The notes below the pieces were generated by a model. The model was not told the origin of the DNA. It ran no database searches and worked only from the letters and a program-made list of their open reading frames with translations. A DNA stretch of 64,000 nucleotides from Microbacterium esteraromaticum (GTDB lineage Bacteria > Actinomycetota > Actinomycetes > Actinomycetales > Microbacteriaceae). Each line of letters begins with the position of its first letter. Position 1 is the stretch's first letter. Made by a program: the position numbers and the translations under genes. Shown here piece by piece: positions 24,183 to 32,556 of this stretch. The stretch spans positions 1 through 64,000 of the forward strand of contig NZ_FUKO01000022.1 of assembly GCF_900163815.1 (NCBI RefSeq). The letters are read 5' to 3'.

Positions 24183-25636
24183 TTGCCCAGCACCGCCTCT
24201 ATGACCTTTTTTGCAATGGGAGCCGCAATGGCATTTCCGGAACCCGATTGACCCTTACCACCGCCGTCTTCGACGACGACTGCTACCGCGACGGTCGGAT
24301 TCTCCGCCGGCGCGAAACCTGTGAACCACAGCGTGTACGGCTTGCCGCCGTTCTCCGCTGTCCCTGTCTTTCCAGCGACATCGACGCCGTCTATTCTTGC
24401 ACCCGTCGCCGCGCCGGATTCGACGCCCTCGACGAGAACCGCGGTGAGCGCCCGAGCCTGCTCGGCATCGAGCACCTGCTCGAATGCCTCGTCGGTGAAC
24501 TGCTTGTGCACGGCGAAGTCGTCACCGATCACGGCATCCGCCATTCGCGGCTTCATCACCGCCCCGCCATTGCCCACTCCCGCCGACACCATCGCCATCT
24601 GCAGCGGCGTCGCGGTGACCTTTCCCTGCCCGAAACCGCTGAGCGCCGTCTGCGGCGCATCGAGGCCCTCGGGGTATGACGAAGGAGTGACCGCGAGCGG
24701 GATCTCGAAATCGGTGTTGAACCCGAACTTCTCGGCCGTCTCGCGGATCGCGTCGTCACCGAGCTCGACGGCGAGCTCGGCCATCGGAATGTTGCAGCTG
24801 AGCTTCAGCGCTTGGGCGAGCGTCGTCGTCTTGCCATCACCGCAGGTCCCGCCCCACGCGTTCGAGACCTCTCGTCCGATCGTGTCCGGGAGGGCATAGC
24901 GCGCGGGATTCGGAAGCGTGGAGTCGAGCGTCCAATCGCCGGATGCCAGGGCGGCCGCCGCCACGACGACCTTGAAGGTCGATCCGGGTGGGTTGAGGTT
25001 GCCGGCGATGGCGCGGTTGTACAGCGGCTTCCTCGGGTCGGCAGCGAGCCGGTCATGCTCAGCATCCACGGCGACGGTGTCGTGCGAGGCGAGCGTGTTG
25101 GTGTCGAAACCGGGCGTCGAGGCCATCGCGAGGATGCGGCCCGTGGCCGGCTCGATGGCGACGACCGCGCCCTGCAGACCCTGCAGACCCTCCCAGGCGG
25201 CGCGCTGGGCCTTGGCATCGAGGGTGAGCTTGACGCTCAGCCCCTGGGCCGACTGGCCGGAGAAGATGCGCTCGATCTCGCTGAAGAACGCATTCGAGCC
25301 GGTTCCCGACAGATCGGCATTGAACGCATTCTCAATACCGGTCGATGACTGCAGGGCGGGGTTGAAGTATCCGGTGACGGGGGCCCACATCTCCGCATCC
25401 GAGTACACGCGCTGGTACTGGTAGCGATCGCTCGCGGGGATCGATGTCGCGATCGCCGTGTCATCGACGATGATCGAACCGCGCTGGATCTGGTAGCTGT
25501 CGAGCCTGGTGCGCGTGTTGGCGGGGTTCTGGGCGAGGTTGTCGGCGTCGACCACCTGAATCCAGCTGGAGGCCACGAACAGCGAGACGAACATCGCGAG
25601 GATCACGAAGCTCAGACGGCGGAGTTCTTTCGTCAT
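24179..25636 (-). CDS. pbpA: Class B penicillin-binding protein (transpeptidase PbpA)
   Basis: 485 residues. N-terminal membrane anchor (LSFVILAMFVSLFVASSWIQ), dimerisation domain, transpeptidase domain ~160-485. Active-site motifs: SxxK in PPGSTFKVVVAAA, SxN in KLSCNIPMAE, and KTG in DVAGKTGTAENGG. Cross-links peptidoglycan, working with the adjacent SEDS protein and under PknB/PstP control. Both boundaries are 4-base ATGA overlaps. Confidence 0.96.
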   Translation of the reverse strand: MTKELRRLSFVILAMFVSLFVASSWIQVVDADNLAQNPANTRTRLDSYQIQRGSIIVDDTAIATSIPASDRYQYQRVYSDAEMWAPVTGYFNPALQSSTGIENAFNADLSGTGSNAFFSEIERIFSGQSAQGLSVKLTLDAKAQRAAWEGLQGLQGAVVAIEPATGRILAMASTPGFDTNTLASHDTVAVDAEHDRLAADPRKPLYNRAIAGNLNPPGSTFKVVVAAAALASGDWTLDSTLPNPARYALPDTIGREVSNAWGGTCGDGKTTTLAQALKLSCNIPMAELAVELGDDAIRETAEKFGFNTDFEIPLAVTPSSYPEGLDAPQTALSGFGQGKVTATPLQMAMVSAGVGNGGAVMKPRMADAVIGDDFAVHKQFTDEAFEQVLDAEQARALTAVLVEGVESGAATGARIDGVDVAGKTGTAENGGKPYTLWFTGFAPAENPTVAVAVVVEDGGGKGQSGSGNAIAAPIAKKVIEAVLGK

Positions 25637-27015
25637 CCGATCACCACCCGGGGTTGGCGGCGCACGCCATCGCTGATGCGCAGCAGCAGCGCGACGATGA
25701 GCCAGTTGGCGACGAGAGACGAGCCGCCGGCGGCGAGGAAGGGCGTGGTCAGTCCGGTCAGCGGGATCACCCGGGTGACGCCGCCCACCATGATGAACAC
25801 CTGCAGGGCGATGGTGAAGGACAGGCCGGTGGAGAGGAGCTTTCCGAAGTCGTCCTGCCCGGCCAGGCCGATGCGCAGGCCGCGGCTGATGAACACCATG
25901 TAGAGGCAGAGGATGGCGAACAGGCCGACGATTCCGAGCTCTTCGCCGAGGCTGGGAATGATGTAGTCGCTGTGGGCGAGAGGCGTGATCTGCGGGCGAC
26001 CCTGGCCAAGGCCGGTGCCGATCAGTCCGCCATGCGCGAGGCCGAAGATGCCCTCGACGAGCTGGAAGCTGCCGCCGTTCGCCGCGATGACGTCGGGGTT
26101 GAAGGCATCGAGCCAGTTCGTGAATCGGTGCTGCACATAGGCGAGGATGCGGGTGGCGAGGAAGACACCGGCGCCCACGCCGACAAGGCCGATGAGAACC
26201 CAGCTGGTCTTGCCGGTGGCGATGTAGAGCATCGCGATGAACATGCCGAAGATGAGCATGCCGGTGCCGAGGTCGCGCTGCAGCACGATGATGAGCAGCG
26301 AGAGGAGCCACACGACGAGCACGGGACCGAGCTCGCGCATGCGCGGCCAGGTCACCCCGAGGAACTTCTTTCCGACCGAGCTCAGACTCTCGCGGGTGCG
26401 CACCAGGTAGCCGGCGAAGAAGATCGCCAGACAGATCTTGGCGAGTTCGCCCGGCTGGAACGAGAACCATCCACCGATCGAGACCCAGACGTCGGCGTTC
26501 GCGCCGCGCGCTTTGAGTCCGGGAATGAACGGCAGAATGAGCAGCACGAGACCGGCGAGACCGAAGAGATAGGTGTATCGGTACAGCACACGGTAATTGC
26601 GCAGCGCGATGACCAGGGCGATGGCGCCGGCGAGCGAGATGGCCGTCCACGCCAGCTGCTTGCTCGAGAACATCGCCCAGCCGACGTGCTTCTCGGCGAT
26701 GTCGATCCGGTAGATCATCGCGATGCCGAGGCCGGTGAGCACCGTCGCGATGGGCAGCACGAACGGATCGGCATCGGATGCGACCACGCGCAGCACCACG
26801 TGCAGCGCGAACACCAGAACGGCAAGACCTCCGCCGATCAGCAGGATCATCGGATCGATCGTCTTGAGCGCGCCCAATTGCACGAGTGCCAGGGCGGAGC
26901 CGGCGATCGCGCAGGCGAACAGGAGCAGCCAGAACTCCCGGTTGCGCTGCTTCTGCGGCATCCGGATCTTCGCGAGCGCCTTCATGACGCTGGTGTCTGC
27001 GCTGATGGAGGTCAC
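25633..27015 (-). CDS. rodA: SEDS-family peptidoglycan polymerase (RodA/FtsW type)
   Basis: 460 residues with about twelve transmembrane segments. Family signatures: RDLGTGMLIFGMFIAMLYIA (the catalytic Asp loop in ...) and GGSFQLVEGIFGLAHGGLIG plus the C-terminal GGSSLVANWLIVALLLRISD. Glycosyltransferase that polymerises lipid II, pairing with pbpA, whose start overlaps its stop. Confidence 0.96.
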   Translation of the reverse strand: MTSISADTSVMKALAKIRMPQKQRNREFWLLLFACAIAGSALALVQLGALKTIDPMILLIGGGLAVLVFALHVVLRVVASDADPFVLPIATVLTGLGIAMIYRIDIAEKHVGWAMFSSKQLAWTAISLAGAIALVIALRNYRVLYRYTYLFGLAGLVLLILPFIPGLKARGANADVWVSIGGWFSFQPGELAKICLAIFFAGYLVRTRESLSSVGKKFLGVTWPRMRELGPVLVVWLLSLLIIVLQRDLGTGMLIFGMFIAMLYIATGKTSWVLIGLVGVGAGVFLATRILAYVQHRFTNWLDAFNPDVIAANGGSFQLVEGIFGLAHGGLIGTGLGQGRPQITPLAHSDYIIPSLGEELGIVGLFAILCLYMVFISRGLRIGLAGQDDFGKLLSTGLSFTIALQVFIMVGGVTRVIPLTGLTTPFLAAGGSSLVANWLIVALLLRISDGVRRQPRVVIG

Positions 27016-28328
27016 GGTGTCGGCGCTTCCGTCGTGGCCGTTGGGGTCGGCGTCGGCGTCGGGTCGGCGTCTGGCGTGAACTCGGGTTCGGGGATCGCCG
27101 GCAGCGCGCTCGCGCGTAGACGCTCCGTGATGGCCGTCGCATCCGACAGCGAACGCGCGTTGATCGTGCGCTCTACCGCTGCCCGCTGGTACGAGGGCAG
27201 ATCCGCCAGCAGGATGTTGGTGTCGTGCACCTCGGTCGACAGCGAGATCGGACCGAGGCTCTGCTGCACGCCGCGGTAGATGACGACACTGTCCTCATCT
27301 GCGCCGACGAAATAGCGCGTCTGGGTCCAGTTGTAGGCGAGGAAACCGGCGCCGACGAGGGCGACGACGGCGAGGAACAGCGCGAACAGCCAGGCCATCC
27401 GGCGCCGCCGAGCGCGGCGGCGATCCTCTTCGATGATCTCCTCGAAGTAGTCGGAGTCGGGTTCGAAGTGGCTGGGCTCGTTCGCGGCCTGGCGTGCGGG
27501 GTGCAGCCAGCCGGTGAGCGACGCGCGCGGTGCCGGAACGGGCAGGTCTGCGGGATTGGATGCTGCGCCCACGACGGTTCCGGTGCCGGAGGAGAGCGGA
27601 TGCGCACCGCCGACGTCGACGATGACGAGGGTGACGTTGTCCGGAGCGCCGCCGTCGAGCGCCTGCTTGAGCAGGATGTCAGCAGTGCGCCCGGGCGCGA
27701 GCCCCAGTGCCATCGCCTTTGCGATCGGCGGATCGTCGACGACGCCGGAGAGTCCATCGGAGCAGAGCAGCCAGCGATCGCCCGGCTGCGTCGGCATGAC
27801 GAACATGTCCAGATCGGGCGCGATGTCCATGTCGCTGAGCACGCGCATGAGCACTGAGCGACGTGGGTGGTAGCGAGCTTCTTCGAGGGTGATGCGACCG
27901 GAGTCGACCAGCCGCTGCACGAAGGTGTGGTCGGTCGTGATCTGGGTGAGAGCGTCATCGCGGTAGAGATAGATGCGCGAGTCGCCGATGTGGCCGATCA
28001 CCGCGTAGTCGTCGACCATGATGATGGCGCTCAGCGTGGTGCCGAGGCCGGCGAGTTCCGGACGCTCTTTCGATGCGCGCACGAGGTCGGCGGCGGCAGT
28101 GGTGGCTGCCGCCTGCAGCGAGGCCTGGGCGTCGTCGGTCGAGGTGTAGGCCTGGTCGAGCGGTTCGATGCGGGTGACCGCCAGGGTCGACGCGACGTCG
28201 CCGCCGGCGTGGCCGCCCATGCCGTCTGCGACGACGAACAGGTTCGCTCCGGAGTATCCGGAATCCTGGTTGTTGGAGCGGACCTTCCCGGTGTGGGAGA
28301 TCGCGGCGCTCGAGCCCTCGAAGACCAT
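27012..28328 (-). CDS. pstP: PP2C-family serine/threonine phosphatase PstP
   Basis: 438 residues. PP2C domain ~5-240 with metal-binding acidic motifs VVADGMGGHAGGDVAS, IGHIGDSRIYLYRDD, LCSDGLSGVVDD and GAPDNVTLVIVDV. Single TM helix ~320-340 (MAWLFALFLAVVALVGAGFLA) and an extracellular Pro/Thr-rich tail. Reverses PknA/PknB phosphorylation. Overlaps rodA by 4 bases and follows fhaB at 7 bases. Confidence 0.96.
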   Translation of the reverse strand: MVFEGSSAAISHTGKVRSNNQDSGYSGANLFVVADGMGGHAGGDVASTLAVTRIEPLDQAYTSTDDAQASLQAAATTAAADLVRASKERPELAGLGTTLSAIIMVDDYAVIGHIGDSRIYLYRDDALTQITTDHTFVQRLVDSGRITLEEARYHPRRSVLMRVLSDMDIAPDLDMFVMPTQPGDRWLLCSDGLSGVVDDPPIAKAMALGLAPGRTADILLKQALDGGAPDNVTLVIVDVGGAHPLSSGTGTVVGAASNPADLPVPAPRASLTGWLHPARQAANEPSHFEPDSDYFEEIIEEDRRRARRRRMAWLFALFLAVVALVGAGFLAYNWTQTRYFVGADEDSVVIYRGVQQSLGPISLSTEVHDTNILLADLPSYQRAAVERTINARSLSDATAITERLRASALPAIPEPEFTPDADPTPTPTPTATTEAPTP

Positions 28329-28335
28329 CTCGGCG

Positions 28336-28830
28336 CTACGCCCGCAACTCGAACGACGTGGCGCCCACCTTGATGGGGGTTCCGATGGCGACCTGCACGG
28401 GGGTGTCGCCCAGACGCTGACCGTTCAGGAACGTGCCGTTCGTGGAGCCGAGGTCCTGGATCGTCCAGATGCTGCCGCGCTTGGAGAGGCGGGCGTGATG
28501 GCTGGAGGTGTAATCGTCACGGATGACCAGGCCGGATTCGCTGGAGCGGCCGATCGACATCGAGTCTGCGGCGTCGAGGGGCACCTCGAGACCGAGCTTG
28601 GGGCCGGAGGTGATCACCAGGCGGGTGGCGGCTTTCGCGGCAGCACCGCTGGTGCGCACTGCTGGCGCCGTGGGGGATGCCACGGGCGCGGCCGCTGCCT
28701 CGCCGGCCGGCATCTTGCGCACGCGCACACCGAAGAGGTCTGCACGCAGCGAGTAGACGACGCCGAACACGAAGAACCACAGCAGCACCAGGAAGCCGAT
28801 GCGCAGCAGCAGAAGCATGAGTTCGCTCAT
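28336..28830 (-). CDS. fhaB: FHA-domain protein FhaB/FipA-like
   Basis: 164 residues. N-terminal membrane helix (LMLLLLRIGFLVLLWFFVFG), linker, C-terminal FHA domain with the phosphothreonine-binding pattern SIGRSSESGLVIRDDYTSSHHARL and DLGSTNGTFLNGQRL. Reads out kinase signalling at the septum or pole. Its ATG overlaps the fhaA stop. Confidence 0.95.
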   Translation of the reverse strand: MSELMLLLLRIGFLVLLWFFVFGVVYSLRADLFGVRVRKMPAGEAAAAPVASPTAPAVRTSGAAAKAATRLVITSGPKLGLEVPLDAADSMSIGRSSESGLVIRDDYTSSHHARLSKRGSIWTIQDLGSTNGTFLNGQRLGDTPVQVAIGTPIKVGATSFELRA

Positions 28831-29510
28831 CGGTTCGTCTCCTTCGATGAGACCGGCACCACGCGGAACACCAGTTCGGTGCGTCCGATGGTGAAGGTCG
28901 TGTCGGGGGTGAGGGCGATCTCGCGCACCTTCTGCCCGTCGACCTTCGTGCCGTTGGTGGAGCCGAGGTCGCGCAGCATCCCGCGCTCGCCGTCCCAGAG
29001 GATCTCTGCATGTCGACGGCTGGATCCGGCGTCGGCGATCGTGATGCCGGCGTCGCTGCCGCGGCCGATGACGGTGCGTGCGCCCTTGAGTGGATGCTGA
29101 CGCCCGTCGACTTCGATGACGCCCTGCCAGGCGACGCGGCCTTCGACCGAGCTGGAGCTCACGCGCACAGTGCCGGTCGCCACCCGCTCGTCTGCCTCGA
29201 TCGAAATGGTGAGCGGGCTGGCGAAGGCGTATCCCTGCGTGCGGGCGTGCTGCGTCAGCAGTGCGAACAGCTCATCGTGCAGAGCGCGGCCGAGTGATCG
29301 CATCCGCTCGTCATCGTCTGTGCTCAGGCGCACGACGTAGTCGCTCGGGGTGATGATGCGGTCGCGGCTGACGACCGCGGCGTTGGTGTCGGCTTCGCGG
29401 CGCAGCGCCGCGGCGATCTCCACGGGCTGGATGCCACTGCGGAAGGTCTTGGCGAAGGCGCCGTTTACGGCGCGCTCAAGACCTTTCTCAAAGCTGTCCA
29501 GTAGTCCCAC
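28827..29510 (-). CDS. fhaA: DUF3662/FHA-domain protein FhaA
   Basis: 227 residues from GTG 29510 preceded by GAGGAGCCAT. DUF3662 domain ~1-125 (GLLDSFEKGLERAVNGAFAK), then an FHA domain ~145-225 with TVIGRGSDAGITIADAGSSR and DLGSTNGTKVDGQK. In mycobacteria FhaA binds phosphorylated MviN/FhaB-type partners. First gene of the seven-gene division/kinase operon (fhaA-fhaB-pstP-rodA-pbpA-pknA-pknB). Confidence 0.95.
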   Translation of the reverse strand: MGLLDSFEKGLERAVNGAFAKTFRSGIQPVEIAAALRREADTNAAVVSRDRIITPSDYVVRLSTDDDERMRSLGRALHDELFALLTQHARTQGYAFASPLTISIEADERVATGTVRVSSSSVEGRVAWQGVIEVDGRQHPLKGARTVIGRGSDAGITIADAGSSRRHAEILWDGERGMLRDLGSTNGTKVDGQKVREIALTPDTTFTIGRTELVFRVVPVSSKETNR

Positions 29511-29831
29511 ATGGCTCCTCAGGCATCCGGCCGGTAGACATATCGTAGCCAGGTCGCCTGAATATGTGCCGCCGCACCGCGCGCGCATTCGGCCCTGCTG
29601 GCTCGCGCTCCGCGCCACTCACTGCCTCCCGCCCGTCGAGAAACCACTTCCTGCACGAGAAATCACGCCGCACGTGGTGTCTCATGCGGGAAGTGGTTTC
29701 TCGCGGATGCTGGGGACGCGGAGAGGCGGATGCTGATGATGCGGAGGAGCGGATGCCGGCAGCGGGCGTGGTTCTGAGAGCGCGCGATTGCGTGATATTC
29801 TCGGGAGGTTGGGTTCTGCGGAGCACAACAT
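29511..29831. other. Intergenic region between fhaA and tRNA-Leu
   Basis: 321 bp with no convincing gene. It holds the upstream region of the fhaA operon, a long palindrome (29637-29703, listed separately), several copies of GCGGATGC (around 29701, 29727 and 29750) and, just before tRNA-Leu, a TATTCT hexamer that may be its -10 element. Confidence 0.7.
29637..29703. repeat. REP-like 67-bp imperfect palindrome
   Basis: Arms 29637-29660 and 29680-29703 are complementary over 24 bases with two mismatches (CGAGAAACCACTTCC is the invariant outer part). The 19-base centre extends the hairpin with ATCAC/GTGGT. It has no U-tract and lies far from gene ends, so it looks more like a dispersed intergenic palindrome than a terminator. 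Confidence 0.75.
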
Positions 29832-29915
<84 letters not shown>

Positions 29916-29979
29916 CATTATGAAAATGGCTCCTGGCCTGGGGGTTAGTTCTCCGGGTTGGGAGTCATTTTTGTTCCAT

Positions 29980-29997
29980 GTGCTGAGATATGTGCTA
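29980..29997. promoter_or_regulatory. Left arm-type integrase sites, GTGCTR pair
   Basis: GTGCTG at 29980 and GTGCTA at 29992, 12 bp apart and 85 bp from the start of the att core. The second overlaps the int1 stop codon. A GGGGCG/GGGGCA pair sits at exactly the same distances in the next element (59728 and 59740). Confidence 0.7.
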
Positions 29998-31272
29998 AGC
30001 GTTCCCGAGATGGGCCGCGAAGCGGTCTGCTGCGGCTTTCTGCATCGTCGGGGTGACATGGCTGTAGATGTTCATCGTGGTGGTGATGGTGGAGTGCCCG
30101 AGGCGTTCCTGCACCACTTTCGGGTGCTCGCCCAGTTCCAGTAGGAGCGTGGCGTGCGTATGGCGCAGCCCTTTGATAGTGACTCGGGACAGCGTTGGGT
30201 ACTTCTTGGCAAGCCAGTTCATGCGGCGATCCCACCGGCTTGTCATCGCGTCGGGTGACCGGAGTTTTCCTTCGTCGTCACCGAACACGTAGGCGTCAGC
30301 TCTGGCGAGGTCGAACGACACTTCCGCGCGCGTGACCTTGTAGCTGGCGAGCACCTTGAGGGTGTCGGCGTCCATGTCGATGACACGGGCGTTGCCCGTC
30401 TTGGTGGTCTTCGTGGTCGTCCAGTCCTCGGTGTTGACCGCGCGGCGGATGCTGAGCCTGCCGGTCTTGGTGTTGATGTCGTTCCACCTGAGTGCGAGGG
30501 CTTCGGATCGGCGCATGCCGGTGTAGGCGATGAGTCGCCACAGTGGGAACAATTCGTCTTTGAGTTCGTCGCGATTCCATGTGAGGAACGTCGTGAGTTG
30601 TTCGCCCGTCCAGGTGACGATCTCGGGCTTCTGGGCGCGCACTTGCGAGGACTTGGGCGCGTTGACGGTGCGCTTCTTCTTCGATGGGTTCGCGGTGATC
30701 AGCCCGTCGTCTATGGCGGCATCGAGGATCGCGCCGAGGACGACGTGTACCTTGTGGATGCTGTTAGCCGACAGTGGTTCCCCCTTGCCGTACTCGTCCT
30801 TGCGTCCTTGCTTCTCCAGTTCCCGGTAGTGGGAGCCGATGCGGGTCGCGGTGAGCTTGTCGATGCGGATCTTCCCGAGGTCTGGGGTTATGTGGTTGCG
30901 GATGATCTTCCGATACCCCTTGATCGTTGAATCTGCCAGACGAAGGCTTGATGCCCAGTGGTCGGCGTAGACGGCGATGGTCGGGGTCTTGCCCTGGAAC
31001 TTCTCGTTCCGCGCCTTCTTCTTGAGGGCTTCGGTGAGCGCGGCTTGGGCTTCTTCAAGGTCGGTGAACCCGCCACGGGTGAGCCGCTTCTCTCCGAGTT
31101 CGGGTTTCTCCGGGTCGAGGAGGACATAGATCTGGAACTTCCACCGCTTCCCCTTCCGGGTCTGGTAATCGCCCAGCGATCCTTGATGTCTTGACCGGGA
31201 TCGCCGCTGCCGTTTCGCCTCCTTGTCGCTCGCGGCCGCCTCGTATGGTGGCGAGGCGTCTTGTTCTGCCAT
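29995..31272 (-). CDS. int: Tyrosine recombinase, integrase of the tRNA-Leu island (int1)
   Basis: 425 residues. Basic N-terminus, AP2-like arm-binding domain ~38-95 (GKRWKFQIYVLLDPEKPELG), core-binding domain ~100-215, catalytic domain ~230-420. Catalytic residues: Arg in YTGMRRSEALALRW, His-Leu-Arg-His region in KGLRHTHATLLLE, His in GHSTITTTMNIYSHV with the nucleophile Tyr. It reads towards tRNA-Leu with its stop 78 bp from the core. Strongly similar to int2 (59774-61057), and both belong to elements that chose the same att. Confidence 0.95.
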   Translation of the reverse strand: MAEQDASPPYEAAASDKEAKRQRRSRSRHQGSLGDYQTRKGKRWKFQIYVLLDPEKPELGEKRLTRGGFTDLEEAQAALTEALKKKARNEKFQGKTPTIAVYADHWASSLRLADSTIKGYRKIIRNHITPDLGKIRIDKLTATRIGSHYRELEKQGRKDEYGKGEPLSANSIHKVHVVLGAILDAAIDDGLITANPSKKKRTVNAPKSSQVRAQKPEIVTWTGEQLTTFLTWNRDELKDELFPLWRLIAYTGMRRSEALALRWNDINTKTGRLSIRRAVNTEDWTTTKTTKTGNARVIDMDADTLKVLASYKVTRAEVSFDLARADAYVFGDDEGKLRSPDAMTSRWDRRMNWLAKKYPTLSRVTIKGLRHTHATLLLELGEHPKVVQERLGHSTITTTMNIYSHVTPTMQKAAADRFAAHLGNA

Positions 31273-31347
31273 GTCTTATTCCTTTCTTTCCGTGGTGAAT
31301 CGTCGCGCCCTCGCTGGCGGGGCGGTGGATGGTCTTTCGGATTCGGG

Positions 31348-31908
31348 CTAGTCGAACGTGACTGAGGCGTTGGGGTCGAACTGCAGCAGCCTGCCGGTCG
31401 CGTGCGCTTCGCGGGCGTCTTGTGCCTCGTAACGCTCTTGGTAGACCTCGCGCGGGGTGACGCCGACCTGGCCTTGGTCGTAGGTGGTGAGCATCTGCTC
31501 CGCCCACCGCTTCGCGTTGATCGCCGTGAACCGCTGCTCCTTCCAGAACCTGACCAAGTCCTCGGTGGTGAGCTTCACACTTCCCGCGACCCATGCCTGT
31601 ATTTCTTCTGGCAGGTAGGAGTCCGGCACTCCGGTGAGGGTGACCGCCTTGGTCGGTGGGGTGAGGAGTGCTGCCGGGGTTGTTCGAAAGATGTACGCGA
31701 GCGCGGTGAGGTCGTCCACGTCCACACGGCGGTCACCGTTCTCGATCTTGCTGATCCCCGACGGTGACATCTTCCGCCCCGCCTCCGTCATGAGCCTGGC
31801 TGCGGTGCGCACGTCCATGCCGATTGCCTGCCTCGCGTTGCGGAGATTCCCGGTGACGTGTGTATGTGTGATGCCCGCGGGGTTACCGCGCACCCTCTCT
31901 GTTTCCAT
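31348..31908 (-). CDS. XRE-family repressor of the island
   Basis: 186 residues from ATG 31908. This start is preferred because METERVRGNP is conserved in the paralogue at 61086-61670, whereas upstream residues are not. HTH_3 domain ~25-90 (ARLMTEAGRKMSPSGISKIE, then DDLTALAYIFRTTPAALL). A ~100-residue C-terminal helical region follows. Almost no leader precedes it. Divergent from xis1 across a 92-bp control region, so it is the likely lysogeny-type repressor of excision. Confidence 0.85.
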   Translation of the reverse strand: METERVRGNPAGITHTHVTGNLRNARQAIGMDVRTAARLMTEAGRKMSPSGISKIENGDRRVDVDDLTALAYIFRTTPAALLTPPTKAVTLTGVPDSYLPEEIQAWVAGSVKLTTEDLVRFWKEQRFTAINAKRWAEQMLTTYDQGQVGVTPREVYQERYEAQDAREAHATGRLLQFDPNASVTFD

Positions 31909-31931
31909 AATAGGAACATACAAGCCCGCTG

Positions 31932-31960
31932 TTGACTCGTCAAGCTCCGTGATGTATCTT
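31932..31960 (+). promoter_or_regulatory. Promoter of the excisionase gene xis1
   Basis: TTGACT (31932-31937) and TATCTT (31955-31960) with the optimal 17-bp spacer, 41 bp before the xis1 ATG. The equivalent site in the second element (TTGACA-17-TACCGT at 61694-61722) has the same geometry, which supports both. Confidence 0.75.
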
Positions 31961-32000
31961 TAGGAACTGTTCACACCGTTTTGGAAACAGGAGGCTGGCG

Positions 32001-32225
32001 ATGCGAGCCGTGACTCTCACACTCGATGACCTCCGCAGTTCCCGCAGCGCCGTCATCACCCGTACCGAGGCAGCCGCCGCACTCGGCGTCGATCCCCGCA
32101 CGATCACCGCGAGCATCGACAATGGCACTATCCCGTCCGTTAGGCTCGGGCGGCGGGTGGTTATCCCGCGCGAGAAGTTCCTGCACCTCTTCGCAGACAG
32201 CACCTCCGAGGGCAGCGATTCGTAA
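32001..32225 (+). CDS. xis: Excisionase-type helix-turn-helix protein (xis1)
   Basis: 74 residues. Ribosome-binding site GGAGG lies 10-12 bases before ATG 32001. The MerR/excisionase HTH (RTEAAAALGVDPRTITASID) is followed by the wing SVRLGRRVVIPREKF. Divergent from the XRE repressor and followed by a terminator. Probably the recombination directionality factor acting with int1. A frameshifted paralogue lies at 61768-61978. Confidence 0.85.
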   Translation: MRAVTLTLDDLRSSRSAVITRTEAAAALGVDPRTITASIDNGTIPSVRLGRRVVIPREKFLHLFADSTSEGSDS

Positions 32226-32231
32226 CGATTC

Positions 32232-32260
32232 CGCTGGGGTGCCGAATCGGCACCCCAGCG
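32232..32260. terminator. Hairpin terminator after xis1
   Basis: 13-bp perfect stem (CGCTGGGGTGCCG with its complement) and 3-base loop, 6 bases after the xis1 stop. It isolates the excision switch from the vbhA-fic pair. Confidence 0.85.
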
Positions 32261-32334
32261 CCCCGGCTTCCGGTAAATGTCGGCGGTGCGACGTAAACTG
32301 ACCTGAGTACGCCAACCACGAGGAGGCATCCCGC

Positions 32335-32535
32335 ATGGCTCTCAAGACTCCGGTATCCGAGGCCCATGTCCGGCGTGTGCTCGCGGAGGTCGAGGCCGGG
32401 CAGGTCACGGCCGGTGCGGTCGTCTCTGACGCGGATCGGGAGATCGCTCGACGTCAGGTGCGTGGGGAGCTGTCCGCCGATGAAGCCGTGCGCGAGGCGA
32501 TCGCTGCGGCGCTTGACCGCTTCCCCGAGAAGTAA
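32335..32535 (+). CDS. vbhA: VbhA-family antitoxin
   Basis: 66 residues, RBS GAGGAGG 8-13 bases upstream. The C-terminal helix pair AREIARRQV-like segment, read here as DREIARRQVRGELSADEAVR, matches the short antitoxin_VbhA motif found before Fic toxins. It should insert its helix into the Fic active site and block ATP positioning. 21 bp upstream of the Fic gene. Confidence 0.8.
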   Translation: MALKTPVSEAHVRRVLAEVEAGQVTAGAVVSDADREIARRQVRGELSADEAVREAIAAALDRFPEK

Positions 32536-32556
32536 CCCGTCCGGGCAGGAGCACCA

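Noticed and set aside
24179-27142. 987-codon frame continuing upstream of pbpA
   Set aside because: Only the part from 25636 is PbpA; the upstream half is an out-of-frame reading of rodA rich in Arg. The true start is ATG 25636 at the rodA overlap.
25654-27279. 541-codon plus-strand frame opposite rodA
   Set aside because: Antisense of a SEDS membrane protein; its Glu/Asp/His-rich composition is the complement of transmembrane codons.
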